From the NCBI GenBank assembly GCA_947505245.1, contig CANNIZ010000015.1:31684-95683 (forward strand): 64,000 nucleotides of DNA, read 5' to 3'. Below the pieces are notes generated by a model. It did no database searches. It saw only the letters and a list, made by a program, of their open reading frames with translations, and had not been told where the DNA came from. This DNA is from Pseudomonadota bacterium (GTDB lineage: Bacteria > Myxococcota_A > UBA796 > GCA-2862545). Both the position numbers and the translations under genes were made by a program. Positions 45,677 to 55,745 of the stretch are shown piece after piece; position 1 is the stretch's first letter; each line of letters starts with the position of its first letter.

Positions 45677-47854
45677 GTGGACGATCCAGTGTGGCGCGTG
45701 GCGGCAGGCATGGGCGCAGGGGTCGCGGCGGCAGGCTTTCTGCCTGCGTCCTGGCGGGTGCCGGTCCTCGTCGCGTGGGCGATCGTCGGCCTCGCGAGCT
45801 GGCGCCTGTACGGGGGCGCCGTGGCCCTGGGAGCCGCACTCGGGCTGCTCGCCGTGTACACCCTCGGCGACGGGCCCGCGCTGGTGGGCCCGGTGGCGCT
45901 GCACGGCACCGCGATCGGCGCCCCGACGACGCACCAGGTGGACATCGCGGTGAGCGGCGTGCGGCCGCTCGGCGGCGCGTGGACGGAGACCACCGGGCGC
46001 GTGCGCGTGAGCGTGAAAGACGTGCCTCCGGCGCCGGGCACCGAGGTGCTCGTGTGGGGCGACGCCGGTCCGATCGACAGGCCCGTGCTCCCCGGCGATC
46101 CAGACCCGGTGCGAAACGCCCGGCGAACCGGCGTACACACGCAGGTGCGCGCGATCGGCTGGGCGCCGCTCGGCCGCCCACGGCCGGGCCCGGACGTGTA
46201 CGACACCGTCGAACACGGGGGCACGCTGCGCGCGATCGCGGTTGGCGACCGCCGCGCGGTGAACCCCGACACCGACGCGCTGCTGCGCCGAACGGGCACG
46301 TCCCACGTGTTGTCGGTCTCGGGCTTCCACGTCGGGCTGCTCGCCTGGGTCGCGGGTGGGGTCGTGGCCGCTGCGCTCAGGTCGATCGCGGCGATCCGTC
46401 CCCGCGGCCTGCCGCTGTGGCCCGCGTTCCTCGCCGGCGCCCTCGCTGGCGCGTGGATCGCGTGGGCCGCGGGCGCTCCTTCTGCAGCCCAGCGCGCGGC
46501 GTACATGACCGGGGCCGCTGCGGCCGCCCACGCGCTCGGGCGCAGACCCGATCCCCTCGGGCTGCTCGGCCTGTCGGCGATCGTCGTCCTCGCGATCGAC
46601 CCCGGCGCGGTGGGCACCGCAGGCTTCCAGCTCTCGTACGGCGCGATGCTCGGCCTCGTGCGCGTGACCCCGGTCGTGCTCGCGGCGCTGCCGAAGGTGC
46701 GCTGGCCGTTCTCCCACGTGAACGAGGTGCTCGCCGCCACCGCCGGCGCGACGGTCGGTACGCTGCCTGCGTCCGCGTGGTGGTTCCAGGAGATCGCCCC
46801 GTCAGCGCCGCTCGCGAACGTGGTGGCGCTGCCGTGGATCTCCGTGCTGGTGATGCCGCCCGCGCTCGGGGCAGGCTTCCTGCCGGAGCCGCTCGCGTGG
46901 GGCTGCGCGTGGCTCGCGAACCTCACGTTCGGCGCGCTCGTCGCCGTGCTCGGGGCGATGGCGACCGACCCGTTCACGTTCGCGATGGGCCCCACGGTCG
47001 CGTTCGCCGCGACGATGGTGCTCGTGCTCCCGCGCCGCGAGGTTGCCGCGCTTGCAGCGCTGCTCGCCGTCACGAGCTTTCAGCGTCCGCCCGAGGACCC
47101 CGTGATCACGTTCCTGGACGTCGGTCAGGGCGCGGCGGCGTTCGCGCGCCTGCCCGACGGGAGGACGTTCCTCGTGGACGGCGGCCGCGGCACCAGCGTG
47201 CTGCGCTGGCTGCGCCGCGAAGGGGTGCGGCACCTCGACGTGGTCGTCGCGTCGCACGGGGACGCCGACCACGCCGCGGGGCTGCTGCCGGTGATGGAGA
47301 ACCTTCGCGTGGGCCAGCTGTGGCTGCCCGGCGTGGACCTCGGCACGGCGCCGCTGTTCGTCGCCGCGCGCGTCCAGGGCACCCACGTCGAGCTACAGCC
47401 ATCGGGCGTGGTCGTCGGGCGCGGCCACACCGAGAACGAGTCGTCGCTCGTGCTCGCGATCGCGGGCGTGTTGTTCGCCGGCGACATCGGAGGACGCGCG
47501 GAGGACGCGCTGCCGCTCGGGCGCCTGCGGGCCGACGCGCTGCTGGTTCCCCACCACGGCTCGAAGGGGTCCACCCGCGAACCGCTGCTGAACGGGCTCT
47601 CCCCTTCGCTCGCGGTGATCTCCGTCGGGCGCGGCAACTCGTACGGGCACCCGCACCCCGACGTGATCGACCGCCTCGACGCGCGCAGCCTCCCGACCTA
47701 CCGCACCGATCGCGACGGGACGATCGAGGTGCGCGTCACGGAGGCCGCGTGGTTCGTGCGCACGTCGCGCGGCGGTGAGGGCTTCGGCCCCGAGACGCGC
47801 ATCGCGCGGGCGGGGTCTACGCCGCCGTCGGAGGGCTCGGTGGCGTCGCCTTGA
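45677..47854 (+). CDS. comEC: DNA internalisation competence protein ComEC/Rec2
   Basis: 725 aa from GTG 45677 (GAGG 5 nt upstream; GTG 45671 and TTG 45650 also possible). N-terminal OB-like region, then the Competence domain with HVLSVSGFHVGLLAW (about 210-224) and multiple helices, then a metallo-beta-lactamase domain: TFLDVGQGAA, VVASHGDADHAAG (about 523-535) and LLVPHHGSKGS. It forms the channel and probable nuclease for DNA uptake across the inner membrane. Its 3' end overlaps the convergent lgt copy 2 by 38 bp. Confidence 0.93.
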   Translation: MDDPVWRVAAGMGAGVAAAGFLPASWRVPVLVAWAIVGLASWRLYGGAVALGAALGLLAVYTLGDGPALVGPVALHGTAIGAPTTHQVDIAVSGVRPLGGAWTETTGRVRVSVKDVPPAPGTEVLVWGDAGPIDRPVLPGDPDPVRNARRTGVHTQVRAIGWAPLGRPRPGPDVYDTVEHGGTLRAIAVGDRRAVNPDTDALLRRTGTSHVLSVSGFHVGLLAWVAGGVVAAALRSIAAIRPRGLPLWPAFLAGALAGAWIAWAAGAPSAAQRAAYMTGAAAAAHALGRRPDPLGLLGLSAIVVLAIDPGAVGTAGFQLSYGAMLGLVRVTPVVLAALPKVRWPFSHVNEVLAATAGATVGTLPASAWWFQEIAPSAPLANVVALPWISVLVMPPALGAGFLPEPLAWGCAWLANLTFGALVAVLGAMATDPFTFAMGPTVAFAATMVLVLPRREVAALAALLAVTSFQRPPEDPVITFLDVGQGAAAFARLPDGRTFLVDGGRGTSVLRWLRREGVRHLDVVVASHGDADHAAGLLPVMENLRVGQLWLPGVDLGTAPLFVAARVQGTHVELQPSGVVVGRGHTENESSLVLAIAGVLFAGDIGGRAEDALPLGRLRADALLVPHHGSKGSTREPLLNGLSPSLAVISVGRGNSYGHPHPDVIDRLDARSLPTYRTDRDGTIEVRVTEAAWFVRTSRGGEGFGPETRIARAGSTPPSEGSVASP

Positions 47855-48608
47855 GCCAGCGGGGAACCAACGCGAACAGCACGATCGCGACGATCGCGAG
47901 CCCGATCGACACGCCCTGCGAGAACGACAGCAGACCGCCGAGCAGGAAGCCGCGATCGGCGTCCCCGCGGAAGTGCTCCACCAACGACCGCGCGATCGCG
48001 TACAGCACGAGGTACAGCAGCATCACCTGCCCGTCCGCGCGGCGACGCGAGAAGTAGAAGTTGCAGATCGCGGCGATGCCGAACAACGCGAGCGACTCGT
48101 AGATCTGCGTGGGGTGCCGAGCGACGTCGTGTGGACCGCTGGAAAGTGGATCCGAGTAGGTCACGCCCCAGGGGAGGTCCGTCGGCACGCCGTAACAGCA
48201 GCCCGCCAGCAGGCAGCCGATGCGGGAGATCGCGTGCGCGAGCGGCATGCCGGTCGCGAAGATGTCCCAGGTCTTGAAGAACGGGAGCTTGTACTTCAAC
48301 ATCAACAGGCTGGCCGTGGGGATGCCCCCGAAGAACGCGCCATAGAAAACGAGCCCGCCCTTGCGCAGGTTCACCACGTCGGCGAGGGAGCCCGCGTTGC
48401 CGGGGTTCTGGACCAGGAACAGCAGGCGCGCGCCGAGCAACGCCGCGAGCGACGTCCAGAAGATCACGTCCGCGATGCGCTCGCGCGACAGGCCGTCCCG
48501 CCGCGCGCGGGTGAGGATCACCCCGCACGCGAGCAGGAAGCCGGTGGCGCCCATCACGCCGTAGCCGTGGATCGCCGTCTCTCCGAACTGGAACATTACC
48601 GGGTGCAT
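47817..48608 (-). CDS. lgt: Prolipoprotein diacylglyceryl transferase, copy 2
   Basis: 263 aa, the usual Lgt length. IHGYGVMGATGFL, KGGLVFYGAFFGG, HAISRIGCLLAGCCYG and RHPTQIYESLALF are the Lgt signatures; the catalytic Arg region and the His of HGYG are present. ATG 48608 is chosen because the Lgt start motif MHPVMF follows; the open frame continues upstream without support. Clearly diverged from copy 1, so an old paralogue or separately acquired. Confidence 0.93.
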   Translation of the reverse strand: MHPVMFQFGETAIHGYGVMGATGFLLACGVILTRARRDGLSRERIADVIFWTSLAALLGARLLFLVQNPGNAGSLADVVNLRKGGLVFYGAFFGGIPTASLLMLKYKLPFFKTWDIFATGMPLAHAISRIGCLLAGCCYGVPTDLPWGVTYSDPLSSGPHDVARHPTQIYESLALFGIAAICNFYFSRRRADGQVMLLYLVLYAIARSLVEHFRGDADRGFLLGGLLSFSQGVSIGLAIVAIVLFALVPRWLKATPPSPPTAA

Positions 48609-48677
48609 GCAATGAAGTAGCGCGCGAGCGCCAGGGCCGCGAAGCCAAACGCGATAGACGCCAGCCGTGGAGGCCAC

Positions 48678-49505
48678 GTGTTGCACGAGCGGACGTACGC
48701 GATTCTCGGCGCTGGGACGATGGGACAGGCCGTGTTGCGCGGGCTGGTGACGCGGGCGGGTGTGGACCCGCGTCGCGTGGTGGCGACGGTGAAACACGCG
48801 GACCGCGCCGAGGCCGTGGCGACGGCCCTTGGCGTGCGGGTGAACACCGACAACGTCTCCGCTGCGCGCACCGCGGACGTGATCCTGCTCGCGACCAAGC
48901 CGAAGGACGTGATGGCGCTGCTCGAGACCCTGCGCGAGGCCGGGGCGCTCGACCACCAGCCGCTCGTGATCTCGATCGCAGCCGGGGTCACCCTCGCGCG
49001 CATCGAGGCCGCACTCCCGCCTGGCGCGCGCGCGATCCGCGCGATGCCGAACACGCCGTGTGTCGTGGGCGAGGGCATGACGGTGCTGTCGCGCGGGCAG
49101 CGCGCGACCAACGCCGATCTCGAGCTCGGGTGCGCGGTGTTCCGGAACCTCGGCCGGGCGCGGGTGCTCGACGAGGAGCACCTCGACACGGTGACGGGGC
49201 TTTCAGGCAGCGGTCCGGCGTTCATCTACCTGGTGATCGAGGCGCTCTCCGAAGGCGGCGTGATGATGGGCCTGCCGCGGGCGGTGGCCGTGGAGCTCGC
49301 CGCGCAGACCGTCGCGGGCGCGGCGCGCATGGTGCTCGAGACGGGGCGCCACCCGGCCTCGTTGAAGGACGACGTGACCACGCCGGCGGGCTGCACGGTG
49401 GCGGGGCTGATGGAGATGGAGGACGGCAAGATTCGCAGCGTCCTCGCGCGGACGGTGCAGGTGAGCACGTTGGCGGCGGCGGGGTTGGGCAAGCCGAAGG
49501 GGTGA
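48678..49505 (+). CDS. proC: Pyrroline-5-carboxylate reductase
   Basis: 275 aa from GTG 48678 (GGAGG 4 nt upstream). Rossmann motif ILGAGTMGQAVLRGL (9-23), KPKDV, RAMPNTPCVVGEGM (about 116-129) and LSGSGPAFIYLVIEAL followed by DDVTTPAGCTVAGL identify ProC, the last step of proline synthesis using NAD(P)H. Length typical. Confidence 0.95.
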   Translation: MLHERTYAILGAGTMGQAVLRGLVTRAGVDPRRVVATVKHADRAEAVATALGVRVNTDNVSAARTADVILLATKPKDVMALLETLREAGALDHQPLVISIAAGVTLARIEAALPPGARAIRAMPNTPCVVGEGMTVLSRGQRATNADLELGCAVFRNLGRARVLDEEHLDTVTGLSGSGPAFIYLVIEALSEGGVMMGLPRAVAVELAAQTVAGAARMVLETGRHPASLKDDVTTPAGCTVAGLMEMEDGKIRSVLARTVQVSTLAAAGLGKPKG

Positions 49506-49804
49506 CGACACGCGCTGCGTCGACAGGTCGTCGCGCCTGCCGCGCGCCCAACCGTCTGCGGACCCCGATCGCGATGGGGCGCTTGGCACCTTCGCACTCC
49601 GCGTGGGTTCGCTGAGGCCGATCGACCACTCGGCTCCGACGTGAGGCGGTCGCGAGGCCACCCGCAGCACGAGGGTGAACAAGCGCCAAAAAGCCCCGTG
49701 GGACAGCCACAACGGCTTGGCGCGCGTTCTTAGCTCGACAGCGCCCACCTCGTCGCCCGATCAAGCCCGGTGGCGAGCGGCGACGATCGCGTTCACCATC
49801 CGAA
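49506..49804. other. Intergenic region holding 94-bp repeat copy 1
   Basis: 299 bp between convergent genes. Apart from the repeat (49652-49745) I see no gene and no clear terminator. Confidence 0.4.
49652..49745. repeat. 94-bp dispersed repeat, copy 1
   Basis: Aligns without gaps to 51147-51240 at roughly 80% by eye; shared blocks include GAGGGTGAACAAGCGCC, GTGGGACA and TTGGCGCGCGTTC. On the minus strand both copies can be read as ARQ.VV.VPR...ALVHPRAAGGLA, so it may be a coding fragment or an intergenic repeat. Confidence 0.65.
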
Positions 49805-50395
49805 TCAACGCGCTTCGCTGCTGCCCTTGCTCACGACGTACGCGGTGACCTGCGCGATCCTCTCTGGGCCCAGGATCCCTCCCCACGCGGGGCAGCCCTT
49901 CTCGGGCACGCCGTACGTCACGGTGCGCTGAATCTGAGCCGGGGACCCGCCGTGGAGCCACGTGTCATCGACGAGGCTCGGGCCGATCACGCCGGCAAGC
50001 TCGGCGCCATGGCACGGGGCGCAGTTGGCCGCGTAGAGCGCCACTCCCGCCTCGATCGCCGCGGCGTCCGTCGGCAGCGGCGCGAGCTCGCTCCGCTGCG
50101 GCAACCAGTCCGCGAGAGAGCACGACGGCAGGCCCACGCCCGAGGCTTCCTCGCGCAACCGGCGGACGCGAGCCTCGGGGACCATGTGGGACAGGTCGGT
50201 CGTCAGGGCCTCGCCACGGCGCCCGAGGGACCGGGTCTGGAGCCAGTCCGACATCTGTAACGCCTGCTGCTCGGGCGCCAACGCAGCGTCGATACCGGCC
50301 TGCGACGGCGCGTCACAGATGTCCTGCACGTCGCCCCGGTAGGTGGCGCAGCCGGCCACAACGGCGAACGCGAGAGGCCTCACCGATGTCCACAT
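49805..50395 (-). CDS. Lipoprotein class I cytochrome c
   Basis: 196 aa. Lipobox VAGC (Cys16). The heme site CAPCH (125-129) sits in EAGVALYAANCAPCHG, with GVIGPSLVDDTWLHGG and a C-terminal helix as in cytochrome c oxidase cbb3-III-like domains. The distal Met ligand is not obvious; PEKGCPAWGGIL lies where it would be expected. The first 100 residues are a helical extension without known family. Likely a membrane-tethered periplasmic electron carrier. Confidence 0.85.
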   Translation of the reverse strand: MWTSVRPLAFAVVAGCATYRGDVQDICDAPSQAGIDAALAPEQQALQMSDWLQTRSLGRRGEALTTDLSHMVPEARVRRLREEASGVGLPSCSLADWLPQRSELAPLPTDAAAIEAGVALYAANCAPCHGAELAGVIGPSLVDDTWLHGGSPAQIQRTVTYGVPEKGCPAWGGILGPERIAQVTAYVVSKGSSEAR

Positions 50396-50441
50396 GGATC
50401 CCCTCCCACGAGCACAGATGGATGGGCGGAAGGCCGCCCCG

Positions 50442-50705
50442 CTACTTCGCGCCGGGCACGTTCATGCCGTTGGCGACCTCGACCGCCATGTACACGTTCT
50501 TGGCGTACGCACCTGTCTTTTCCTCGAGGTACGCGGTGAGGTGGGCGACGTCATTCCCCTGCCACACACACGTGGCGAGCGTGCCCTCCTTGTTGGGCAT
50601 GACCTGGTGGATCTTGATGCCGGCGGGCAGGTTGGGGAGCTCGCGCTGAGCGGCGGCCCAGAATTCGGCGGGGTTGGAGATCGTGTGGGTGACGACGATG
50701 ATCAT
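50442..50705 (-). CDS. Small alpha/beta-barrel-like hypothetical protein
   Basis: 87 aa from ATG 50705 (AGGAG upstream). MIIVVTHTISNPAEFWAAA, KIHQVMPNKEGTLATCVWQ and VAHLTAYLEEKTG give the beta-alpha-beta pattern of dimeric ferredoxin-like-barrel proteins (EthD/ABM/DUF-type). Function unknown. Probably monocistronic. Confidence 0.75.
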   Translation of the reverse strand: MIIVVTHTISNPAEFWAAAQRELPNLPAGIKIHQVMPNKEGTLATCVWQGNDVAHLTAYLEEKTGAYAKNVYMAVEVANGMNVPGAK

Positions 50706-50841
50706 GGTGACTCCTGCTGGCTCGATTCGCAAACACCAAACTACGCTTCCCGGCGCACGTCAATCCGCCGAGCGTCAGAGCAGGAGAGTGGTCAGTCCAC
50801 GTCGCCGTCCCCCGGCCTGGCGCGCGAACGGTCGCGCGAAC

Positions 50842-51026
50842 GTAGAACCCCTCGGAAGGGCGCTTCGCGAAAGTAGAACCGTGTGGAAAGTTCGCTCAGG
50901 TACCTCATCGCGATCGGCCTCCACGAAGCAACGCCGCTTTCCGCACGAGCGTCGCCCGCCTCACCCTCCCCACGCGCCCTTCGAGGGGGTTCTACTCTGG
51001 CGAGGCGCCCTTCCGGGCCGTTCTAC
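50842..51026. repeat. Double-box inverted-repeat element, copy B (185 bp)
   Basis: GTAGAAC boxes start at 50842 and 50873; inverted GTTCTAC boxes end at 50995 and 51026. Both pairs are 31 bp apart. Left-end motif GTAGAACCCCTCGGAAGGGC mirrors the right-end CCCTTCCGGGCCGTTCTAC. It lies 136 bp upstream of the gene starting at 50705. Confidence 0.8.
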
Positions 51027-51146
51027 GGCGCAGATCACTCGACCTCGCGTCCATCGGTCCCTCAGCAGGGCCGGCCGGCCGAAAAATGGCCCTCGTGCGA
51101 GGAGTGGACTCGCCGCGCGGCGTCGCCCTACCGCCCCTCGACAGCC

Positions 51147-51240
51147 GCGAGTCCACCCGCAGCGCGAGGGTGAACAAGCGCCCAGCACACCCGTGGGACA
51201 CCGACAACGTTTTGGCGCGCGTTCCTAGCGCGAAAACGCC
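51147..51240. repeat. 94-bp dispersed repeat, copy 2
   Basis: Partner of 49652-49745 in the same orientation, 1.5 kb apart. It begins about 120 bp after the end of element B. Confidence 0.65.
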
Positions 51241-51353
51241 GCGGGCAGGCGCCTGATCGCGACCGTTGACGGCGATGAAGCTCCCCACTCGGGGGAGCGC
51301 GGCGAAGCCGCTGGGGGTGGGGAGCGAGGCGAAGCCGAGCGGGAATCCGCAGC

Positions 51354-51890
51354 CTACTCCGCCAGGTTCCACACGTACGCGGGCCACAGCTGGAACGCCT
51401 GCTCGCCGTCCCAGTCCGTCGAATCCGCGCTGCCGCGGTTGTCGAGCGCCTCGGGGTAGGCCCAGCCGTAGGGAACCCAGTCGCCAACGCCATAATCGAC
51501 GAACGAGCCCTTGCTCTGACCGGGCCACGGGTCGTCTGCGGCGAGGTCTGACGGGCGCGGGCCGAAGCCGATGCGCGACAACGAGAGGAAGCCGGGGTCG
51601 TCCGCGACGCCGTCGGCGCAGTCCGTCTCCATAAGGGACGGCGTGACCTGCCAGGCGAGATCGCAGTCGCGGCAGATCTCGCCGCTGGTGTCGGGCGTGC
51701 CTTCGAATTCGATCACGATCGAGCAGACGTAGTGCTTCTCGTCGTAGCTCTTGCCCCACCTGGACGAGAACAGCTCCCACGTCTGGAAGCCGTAGACGTC
51801 CGTGCCGTCCTGCGGCTCGATCCAGATCGGGTCCATGGCCCAGGCGGGCGTCGTGTTCGGGTTGCAGGCGAACAGCGTCAGGAGCAGCAT
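51354..51890 (-). CDS. Predicted lipoprotein of unknown function
   Basis: 178 aa from ATG 51890 (GGAG at about 7-nt spacing). A very short signal with lipobox LFAC (Cys9). The mature part is rich in Trp, Asp and Gly (ELFSSRWGKSYDEKHYVCSI, GEICRDCDLAWQV, DLAADDPWPGQSKGSFVDYG) with four more cysteines. No family recognised; a secreted binding protein is possible. Confidence 0.72.
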   Translation of the reverse strand: MLLLTLFACNPNTTPAWAMDPIWIEPQDGTDVYGFQTWELFSSRWGKSYDEKHYVCSIVIEFEGTPDTSGEICRDCDLAWQVTPSLMETDCADGVADDPGFLSLSRIGFGPRPSDLAADDPWPGQSKGSFVDYGVGDWVPYGWAYPEALDNRGSADSTDWDGEQAFQLWPAYVWNLAE

Positions 51891-51985
51891 GAGGGTCTCC
51901 ACGGCAGCACAGGAACCTCGGCGTCGCCCGCATAACGCGGTTGCGCCCGGCCCGCCGACGTTCTACAACGGCGCCGGGAGGGAGG

Positions 51986-52788
51986 ATGATCCTGCTGTTG
52001 GCGACCGCGGCGTGGGCGGAATGCCCTGCCGACCCGCTCGGCGAGGCCCTGGTTCAGGCCGGAAAGGTCGAGGGCTCGTATGTGAACATGGACGACGCCA
52101 AGTTCGCCGACGCGCGCGGCAAGCTCGACGCGGCGCTCGCGTGCCTGAACGCCGAGGTCTCGCCGTCCGACGCGGTGGCGATTCACCGGGCGCGGGCGAT
52201 CGGCTCCTATGTAGACGGCCAGGAGTCGGCGGCCCGCCGCTCGTGGCTCGCGGTGAAGTCGCTGCAGCCCGACTGGCAGCCGAGCGCGGACCTGATGCCG
52301 GTCGGTCACCCGATGCGCAAGCTGTGGGAGACGCCGATGGAAGGCGGCTCTCCGATGGTGCCGCAGGAGCTCGCGCCGCCCGGCGGGTGGAGCGTGGACG
52401 GCACGCGCCAGAACATGGTGCCCGCCCAGCGCGCCTACGTGCTGCAGGGGTTCTCGGCCACGGGTGCGGTCGTGTACACCGGCTACCTGTACCAGGCGTC
52501 CGAGGTGCCCACGTCGCTGCCCGTCGACCTCGTGCCGACGCGGCGCGTTCGGGCCGAAGGGAACGCGGCGCCTACGATTCACGTGGTGGGGAGTGCTGCC
52601 GCTGGCGTGTTCGCGATCGGCGGCGTGGGAGGCTTGATGCTCGGTTCGAGCTTCTCAAACAAGGCGGGCGAGGCCACGGACGACCTCGAAGCCACCAAGC
52701 TGCTCGGGCGGTCGCGCACCGCGTCCGTCGCGGGTTACGGGCTCCTCGGCGCGGCCGTACTGGTCGGCGGCGTCACGTGGGTGGTGCC

Positions 52789-52795
<7 letters not shown>
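51986..52795 (+). CDS. Exported hypothetical protein with C-terminal membrane helices
   Basis: 269 aa from ATG 51986 (GGAGG 3-4 nt upstream). Signal peptide MILLLATAAWA. Residues about 15-110 are helical (ADARGKLDAALACLNAEVS, HRARAIGSYVDGQESAARRSW), TPR-like in rhythm, followed by a Pro-rich linker and two C-terminal hydrophobic helices separated by an alpha-helical stretch. It overlaps the next gene by 7 bp, so it belongs to the nucleotide-sugar operon, and might help polysaccharide assembly (inference). Confidence 0.72.
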
Positions 52796-54069
<1,274 letters not shown>

Positions 54070-54104
54070 GCGCGGAGCCCTCCCTCGCGCCCCGAGTCAT
54101 CCAC

Positions 54105-55112
54105 ATGCCTCCCGTCCTGCTCACCGGCGTCGCCGGGTTCATTGGCTACCACACCGCCGAGCGGCTGCTCGCACAGGGCCGCGAGGTGGTGGGGATCGAC
54201 AACGTCAACGACTACTACGACCCCGCGCTGAAGGAGGCGCGCCTCGCGCGGCTGGTCGGCAAGCCCGGCTTCCGGTTCGTGCGCATGGACATCGCGGACG
54301 GCGCGGCGCTCACCCGCGTGTTCGAAGAGACGCGACCCGAGAAGGTGTGCCACCTCGCCGCGCAGGCGGGCGTCCGGTACTCGCTCACCAACCCGCACGC
54401 GTACATCCAAGCGAACCTCGTCGGGTTCACCAACATCCTCGAGGGCTGCCGCCACCACGGTGTGGCTCACCTCGCGTACGCGTCGTCGAGTTCGGTGTAC
54501 GGGTACAACACCAAGATGCCGTTCTCGGAGCACGACGCGGTGGACCACCCGGTGAGTCTTTACGCCGCGACGAAGAAGGCCAACGAGCTGATGGCGCACA
54601 GCTACGCGAGCGTGTTTGGGCTGCCCTCCACCGGCCTGCGGTTCTTCACCGTGTACGGCCCGTGGGGTCGTCCGGACATGGCGCTGTTCCTGTTCACGAA
54701 GGCGATCCTCGAAGGGAAACCGATCGACGTGTTCAACCACGGGCAGATGCAGCGCGACTTCACGTACGTCGACGACATCGTGTCCGGCGTGGTCCGCGTG
54801 CTCGACGTGATCCCGACCGCGAACCCCGACTGGAATTCCGCGCTCCCCGATCCAGCGACGTCGCGGGTGCCGTACCGAATTTTCAACATCGGAAACCACC
54901 GCAGCGAACCGCTGATGAAAATGATCGGACTGATCGAACAGGCGCTCGGACGAACCGCTGAGAAGCGCTTTCTGCCGCTGCAGTCGGGGGACGTGCCGGC
55001 GACGTACGCGGACACGAGTGACCTCGAATCGGTCACCGGATTTCATCCCGACACGCCGATCGAGATCGGCATCCCTCGTTTCGTCGAGTGGTACCGCGCG
55101 TACTACGGCTGA
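54105..55112 (+). CDS. NAD-dependent nucleotide-sugar epimerase, UDP-glucuronate 4-epimerase-like
   Basis: 335 aa from ATG 54105; an in-frame GTG at 54066 overlapping the dehydrogenase stop (GTGA) is an alternative. GVAGFIG (8-14), [16 protein letters not shown] (GAE/LspL family signature), AAQAGVRYS, the SSSVYG Ser and YAATKKA (Tyr-x3-Lys) give the extended SDR active site. It probably inverts C4 of a UDP-hexuronate made by the preceding enzyme, for example to a galacturonate form. Confidence 0.9.
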   Translation: MPPVLLTGVAGFIGYHTAERLLAQGREVVGIDNVNDYYDPALKEARLARLVGKPGFRFVRMDIADGAALTRVFEETRPEKVCHLAAQAGVRYSLTNPHAYIQANLVGFTNILEGCRHHGVAHLAYASSSSVYGYNTKMPFSEHDAVDHPVSLYAATKKANELMAHSYASVFGLPSTGLRFFTVYGPWGRPDMALFLFTKAILEGKPIDVFNHGQMQRDFTYVDDIVSGVVRVLDVIPTANPDWNSALPDPATSRVPYRIFNIGNHRSEPLMKMIGLIEQALGRTAEKRFLPLQSGDVPATYADTSDLESVTGFHPDTPIEIGIPRFVEWYRAYYG

Positions 55113-55457
55113 GTCGCGATGCGCGATCCTCATCGTCTACGACAGGCCGTACTCCCACGTGATCGGCACCTCGCACGAGACCGCCGCGCCGCGACGACAC
55201 TGAGCGCGCGGCGTGAGGCGACCAAAATCTCGCAATTTTTTTTGTCCTCCGATATTGCAGATCCGATCGGCATCGCAGCGATCGGAGTGGCTCCGGGCCG
55301 ATCGTGGAAGGCGCGACGACGATCGACCCGTGGTTTACAGTATGGTCGTTCGCTAGTCCGCTGAGCCAATGCGATGCGACGGCGAAAGCGAGCGCACTCA
55401 GTAGAGCGCGCGACCGACACCACGACGAGCAAGAACAATCACTAGGAGGACGACACA
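55113..55457. other. Long upstream region of the histone-like gene
   Basis: 345 bp with several AT-rich patches unusual for this genome (a T8 run at about 55238 and GATATTGCAGATCC after it; GTTTACAGTATGG near 55333). It probably carries the promoter and a long untranslated leader. No reading frame is convincing. TAGGAGG lies 8 nt before the ATG at 55458. Confidence 0.4.
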
Positions 55458-55676
55458 ATGGCTGCTGCTAAGACTGCCGCGAAGAAGGCCGCCCCGGCCG
55501 CGAAGAAGGCCCCCGCCGCGAAGAAGGCCCCGGCCGCGAAGAAGGCCGCCCCCAAGGCGAAGGCCGCGAAGAAGGCTGCTCCCGCGAAGAAGGCCGCTGC
55601 CAAGAAGGCTCCTGCCGCGAAGAAGGCTCCTGCCGCGAAGAAGGCCCCGGCCGCGAAGAAGGCTGGCAAGAAGTAG
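55458..55676 (+). CDS. Histone H1-like lysine/alanine/proline-rich protein
   Basis: 72 aa composed almost wholly of AAKKAPAAKKAP-type repeats (AKKAPAAKK), as in bacterial H1-like/AlgP C-terminal tails. It is strongly basic and unstructured, and expected to bind and compact DNA. It lacks any N-terminal folded domain, so the whole protein is a tail. It is monocistronic, with a strong ribosome-binding site, and is followed by a terminator, suggesting high expression. The DNA is correspondingly repetitive (GCCGCGAAGAAGGC units). Confidence 0.85.
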   Translation: MAAAKTAAKKAAPAAKKAPAAKKAPAAKKAAPKAKAAKKAAPAKKAAAKKAPAAKKAPAAKKAPAAKKAGKK

Positions 55677-55694
55677 TTCGCCCTCGGGCATCTA

Positions 55695-55731
55695 CCAAAG
55701 ACCCCGGCGGGAATTTCCCGTCGGGGTTTTT
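55695..55731 (+). terminator. Rho-independent terminator after the histone-like gene
   Basis: ACCCCGGCGGGA / CCCGTCGGGGT stem around a short ATTT loop, then TTTTTC. It starts about 20 bp after the stop. Confidence 0.85.
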
Positions 55732-55745
55732 CAATTGGAGTTCGT

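Larger units (their letters stand above)
50706..51353. other. 648-bp intergenic region with two repeat elements
   Basis: Contains element B (50842-51026) and the second 94-bp repeat (51147-51240). Near 51275-51345 a short duplicated motif GGGGAGCG..GGCGAAGCCG occurs twice, which could fold near the 3' end of the lipoprotein gene. No gene is recognised. Confidence 0.5.

Noticed and set aside
47817..49181. Longer N-terminus for lgt copy 2
   Set aside because: The upstream frame is antisense to proC and lacks membrane segments; Lgt proteins begin near MHP.
51955..51972. Single GTTCTAC box upstream of 51986 as a fourth repeat element
   Set aside because: No second box at 31 bp and no inverted partner; single 7-bp matches also occur inside coding genes by chance.
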